Source: Gracilaria caudata
Taxonomy: Eukaryota > Rhodophyta > Florideophyceae > Gracilariales > Gracilariaceae
Length of the DNA: 27,957 nt
NCBI GenBank assembly: GCA_030374735.1
Contig: JASCIV010000264.1
Location: 1-27,957 of the forward strand
Direction of reading: 5' to 3'
The first letter of the stretch is position 1, and each line of letters opens with the position of its first letter. A program made the translations under genes and the position numbers. The notes under the pieces were generated by a model that saw only the letters and a list, made by a program, of their open reading frames with translations, was not told where the DNA came from and searched no databases. Below, one piece after another: positions 26,298 through 27,957 of this stretch.

Positions 26298-27854
26298 ATG
26301 CGCAAGCCGTCGTTGGCGTCACCCGAGCTGTCGTCGCTGCCGCGCATCCGTCGCCTACGCCCGCGCGCACGTGCGCGGCGCAAGCGCTTTGTGCGCCCGT
26401 CCGCGCAGTTTGTGACCGTGCTGGCGTCCTTCATCATTCTGTGCGCGTTTGTGGCCATCTCGCGAGCGTCGCTGTTCGAGTCGCAGCTCGTCTCGCTGCT
26501 GGACAACGCTGCGGCGGCGGCGCCGCCGTCGTCGTCGTCGTCACGGCACGGCGCTTTGCACGGCGCGTCGTCCAACGTGTCGCTGCCGTCGTCGGCGCGC
26601 GCGCGTTCGGAGGAGGTGAGGCCGAGGCCGGACGACGTGAGCTCGGACGATGTGAGCACGGTGATTGCGGCCGATGGCTCGGTGTTTGTGCTGAATCATC
26701 GCGCGCTTACCATTGAGCAATCGTCACACACTCATCAGCTGTCCGCCACGCAAATGGGGCGTGTTGTGGGTGAGCTCGAGGTGAACATTGCCTTCTTCAT
26801 GCAGATCTCCGACGCCAACATGCCCTTCTTACCGCGCCTGCTTACTATTCTGTGGCACCCGTCCAACGTGTACCTCATCCACTTTGACAAGAAGATCAGC
26901 TCGCAGCGCACGTTGCCCATCCGCGAGTCACTGCAGCGCAATCAAAAGTTTCGCAACGTGCACGTGATGCCGTCGGAGCACATCACGTACATGGGCGTCT
27001 CCATGCTGCTCAACACGCTGTCCGCCATCGAGTACCTGCTGCAACTGCGTCAGCAATGGCACTATTTCATAAACCTGTCTGGCTCCGACTACCCGCTGGT
27101 CAACATTGTGAACATGCGCCGCATTCTCGGCCAGCCGCACATTGTGGGAAGAAACATCACCTTTCTGCAACTGGCGCCCAACACCCAATTTTGGCAGCGC
27201 ACCAAGCAGTCGCGCTTCGACAACATCTTCTACGACACCTCGCTGGGCATGAGTGAAACTCGCAACCACCACTTACTCGACACCAAAAAGGAACATCCCG
27301 TGCGCAACCAGCTCGGCGTGCACTTCCTGCAATCGGAGGCGTGGCTCATCTTGCACCGTTCGTTCGCACATTTTTCGGTGCGCAGTGCATTTGCCAGAAA
27401 GCTGTTGATCCTGCTGTCCATGATGAAGGACCCGGAGGAGCATTTCTTCGCCATGCTCGCGTGGAACGACCCGCACTTCAACAGCACGTTGGCGCACCAC
27501 GCGTTGCGAGGCATCTATTGGAAGCTCAACGGCACGCCAAGCGGGCAGCATCCGTATTACATTGACGAGCAACTGCCCGACGGCTCGCTGCCGTTTTGGG
27601 ACCCCGGCGTGATCAAATCGCGCTGCTTCTTTGCGCGCAAGTTCCGACACGCGCAGAGCGCGCTGCTGGACCGCATTGACCGGCTCATGAGCGGCACGCA
27701 CCGCGACGCTGACATGCGCGCGGTGGAAAACTCGCTGATCGCGGTGCACGAGTTTGTGACGTGTTTGGCGAATCGCGACCCGCTGTGGGACAAGATTCTG
27801 TGGCATCCGCCGTGCAACTACACGGAGTATCGCTCGTCGTGGAAGAAGAGGTAA
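26298..27854 (+). CDS. GT14-like Core-2/I-branching or xylosyltransferase-type enzyme
   Basis: A 518-residue type II membrane protein from the first ATG in frame. The very basic N-terminus (residues 16-33) is followed by a membrane anchor (about 38-54) and a Ser/Ala/Asp-rich stem to about 150. The catalytic domain has NIAFFMQISD (163-172), VYLIHFDKK (191-199), MPSEHITYMGVSML (224-237), YFINLSGSDYPL (256-267), KDPEEHFFAML (377-387) and CFFARKF (443-449). This order, with N-L-S-G-x-D-Y-P-L and a late E-x-F-F motif bearing the likely catalytic Glu, defines family GT14 (Core-2/I-branching N-acetylglucosaminyltransferases, protein xylosyltransferases, plant glucuronosyltransferases). Members use a UDP-sugar in the Golgi, often without DxD metal dependence. 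The donor cannot be settled from sequence. It is divergent with NDUFA9. Confidence 0.85.
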   Translation: MRKPSLASPELSSLPRIRRLRPRARARRKRFVRPSAQFVTVLASFIILCAFVAISRASLFESQLVSLLDNAAAAAPPSSSSSRHGALHGASSNVSLPSSARARSEEVRPRPDDVSSDDVSTVIAADGSVFVLNHRALTIEQSSHTHQLSATQMGRVVGELEVNIAFFMQISDANMPFLPRLLTILWHPSNVYLIHFDKKISSQRTLPIRESLQRNQKFRNVHVMPSEHITYMGVSMLLNTLSAIEYLLQLRQQWHYFINLSGSDYPLVNIVNMRRILGQPHIVGRNITFLQLAPNTQFWQRTKQSRFDNIFYDTSLGMSETRNHHLLDTKKEHPVRNQLGVHFLQSEAWLILHRSFAHFSVRSAFARKLLILLSMMKDPEEHFFAMLAWNDPHFNSTLAHHALRGIYWKLNGTPSGQHPYYIDEQLPDGSLPFWDPGVIKSRCFFARKFRHAQSALLDRIDRLMSGTHRDADMRAVENSLIAVHEFVTCLANRDPLWDKILWHPPCNYTEYRSSWKKR

Positions 27855-27957
27855 CACGTTCTTTGTTTTTCATCAAAGCCGTACAAACTGCACTCGCACA
27901 AGCGTTACGTCGCGCCAAGCTGTGCGGCTGCTGCGTTCTTGGACTGGAGGTGGAAGG
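27855..27957. other. 3' flank of the GT14-like gene
   Basis: About 100 bp after the stop, with a T-rich stretch right after it (TTCTTTGTTTTTC). No further gene start can be seen before the window ends. Confidence 0.3.

Noticed and set aside
25892..26659. 255-codon minus-strand frame opposite the start of the GT14-like gene
   Set aside because: Composition is driven by repeats (TG/CG tracts, poly-C) and it lies opposite a recognisable enzyme.
1..27957. CRISPR array or bacterial operon
   Set aside because: No regularly spaced repeats; gene orientation, targeting peptides, the Helitron and the intron signals are all eukaryotic.

Overview
This is a eukaryotic nuclear window. The signs are long, mostly uninterrupted genes with organelle-targeting or Golgi-anchor N-termini, a plastid-type half-size ABC transporter, a mitochondrial complex I subunit, type II membrane glycosyltransferases and a decayed Helitron. 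The intron-poor, tightly packed and very GC-rich right end next to a repeat-rich, gene-poor left end would suit a red alga (a florideophyte such as a Chondrus-like genome). That placement is inference only; no rRNA or organelle marker is present.

Layout. 1-255 holds a broken minus-strand coding fragment of unknown family. About 488-8761 is a dead autonomous Helitron. A minus-strand OB-fold (RPA-like) gene (488-1600) and a plus-strand Rep-helicase gene (2055-7873) diverge from a shared intergenic stretch. The Rep-helicase keeps its HUH motif, the twin-tyrosine motif and the PIF1 Walker motifs, but is broken by many stops and frameshifts. An AT-rich tail follows, with a possible CTAG-T end at the point where base composition changes. 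About 8801-9760 may be an LTR remnant followed by a primer-binding-like site. 10577-12613 is an intact Golgi-type fucosyltransferase-like gene with an internal duplication. 12614-16052 has no gene I can support. 16053-19028 is an intact 991-residue orphan with a 29-residue internal repeat and a possible 5' UTR intron.

From about 19.9 kb the sequence becomes a compact GC-rich gene block of alternating orientation: a plastid ABCD/SbmA-type ABC transporter (+), a G-patch plus C2HC zinc-finger protein (-), a GT77-like glycosyltransferase (+), NDUFA9 (-) and a GT14-like (Core-2/I-branching/xylosyltransferase) enzyme (+). The two convergent pairs are separated by only 83 and 43 bp, so their 3' UTRs must nearly meet or overlap. 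The divergent pairs share 410 and 710 bp upstream regions that probably act as bidirectional promoters. Three of the host genes are Golgi-type glycosyltransferases, which suggests a role in cell-wall or glycoprotein glycan synthesis. The genes do not form an operon.

The most unusual points are the orphan with tandem repeats, the fucosyltransferase-like protein with a degenerate first copy of its donor-binding half, an ABC transporter whose H-loop histidine is asparagine, and the two-gene Helitron.
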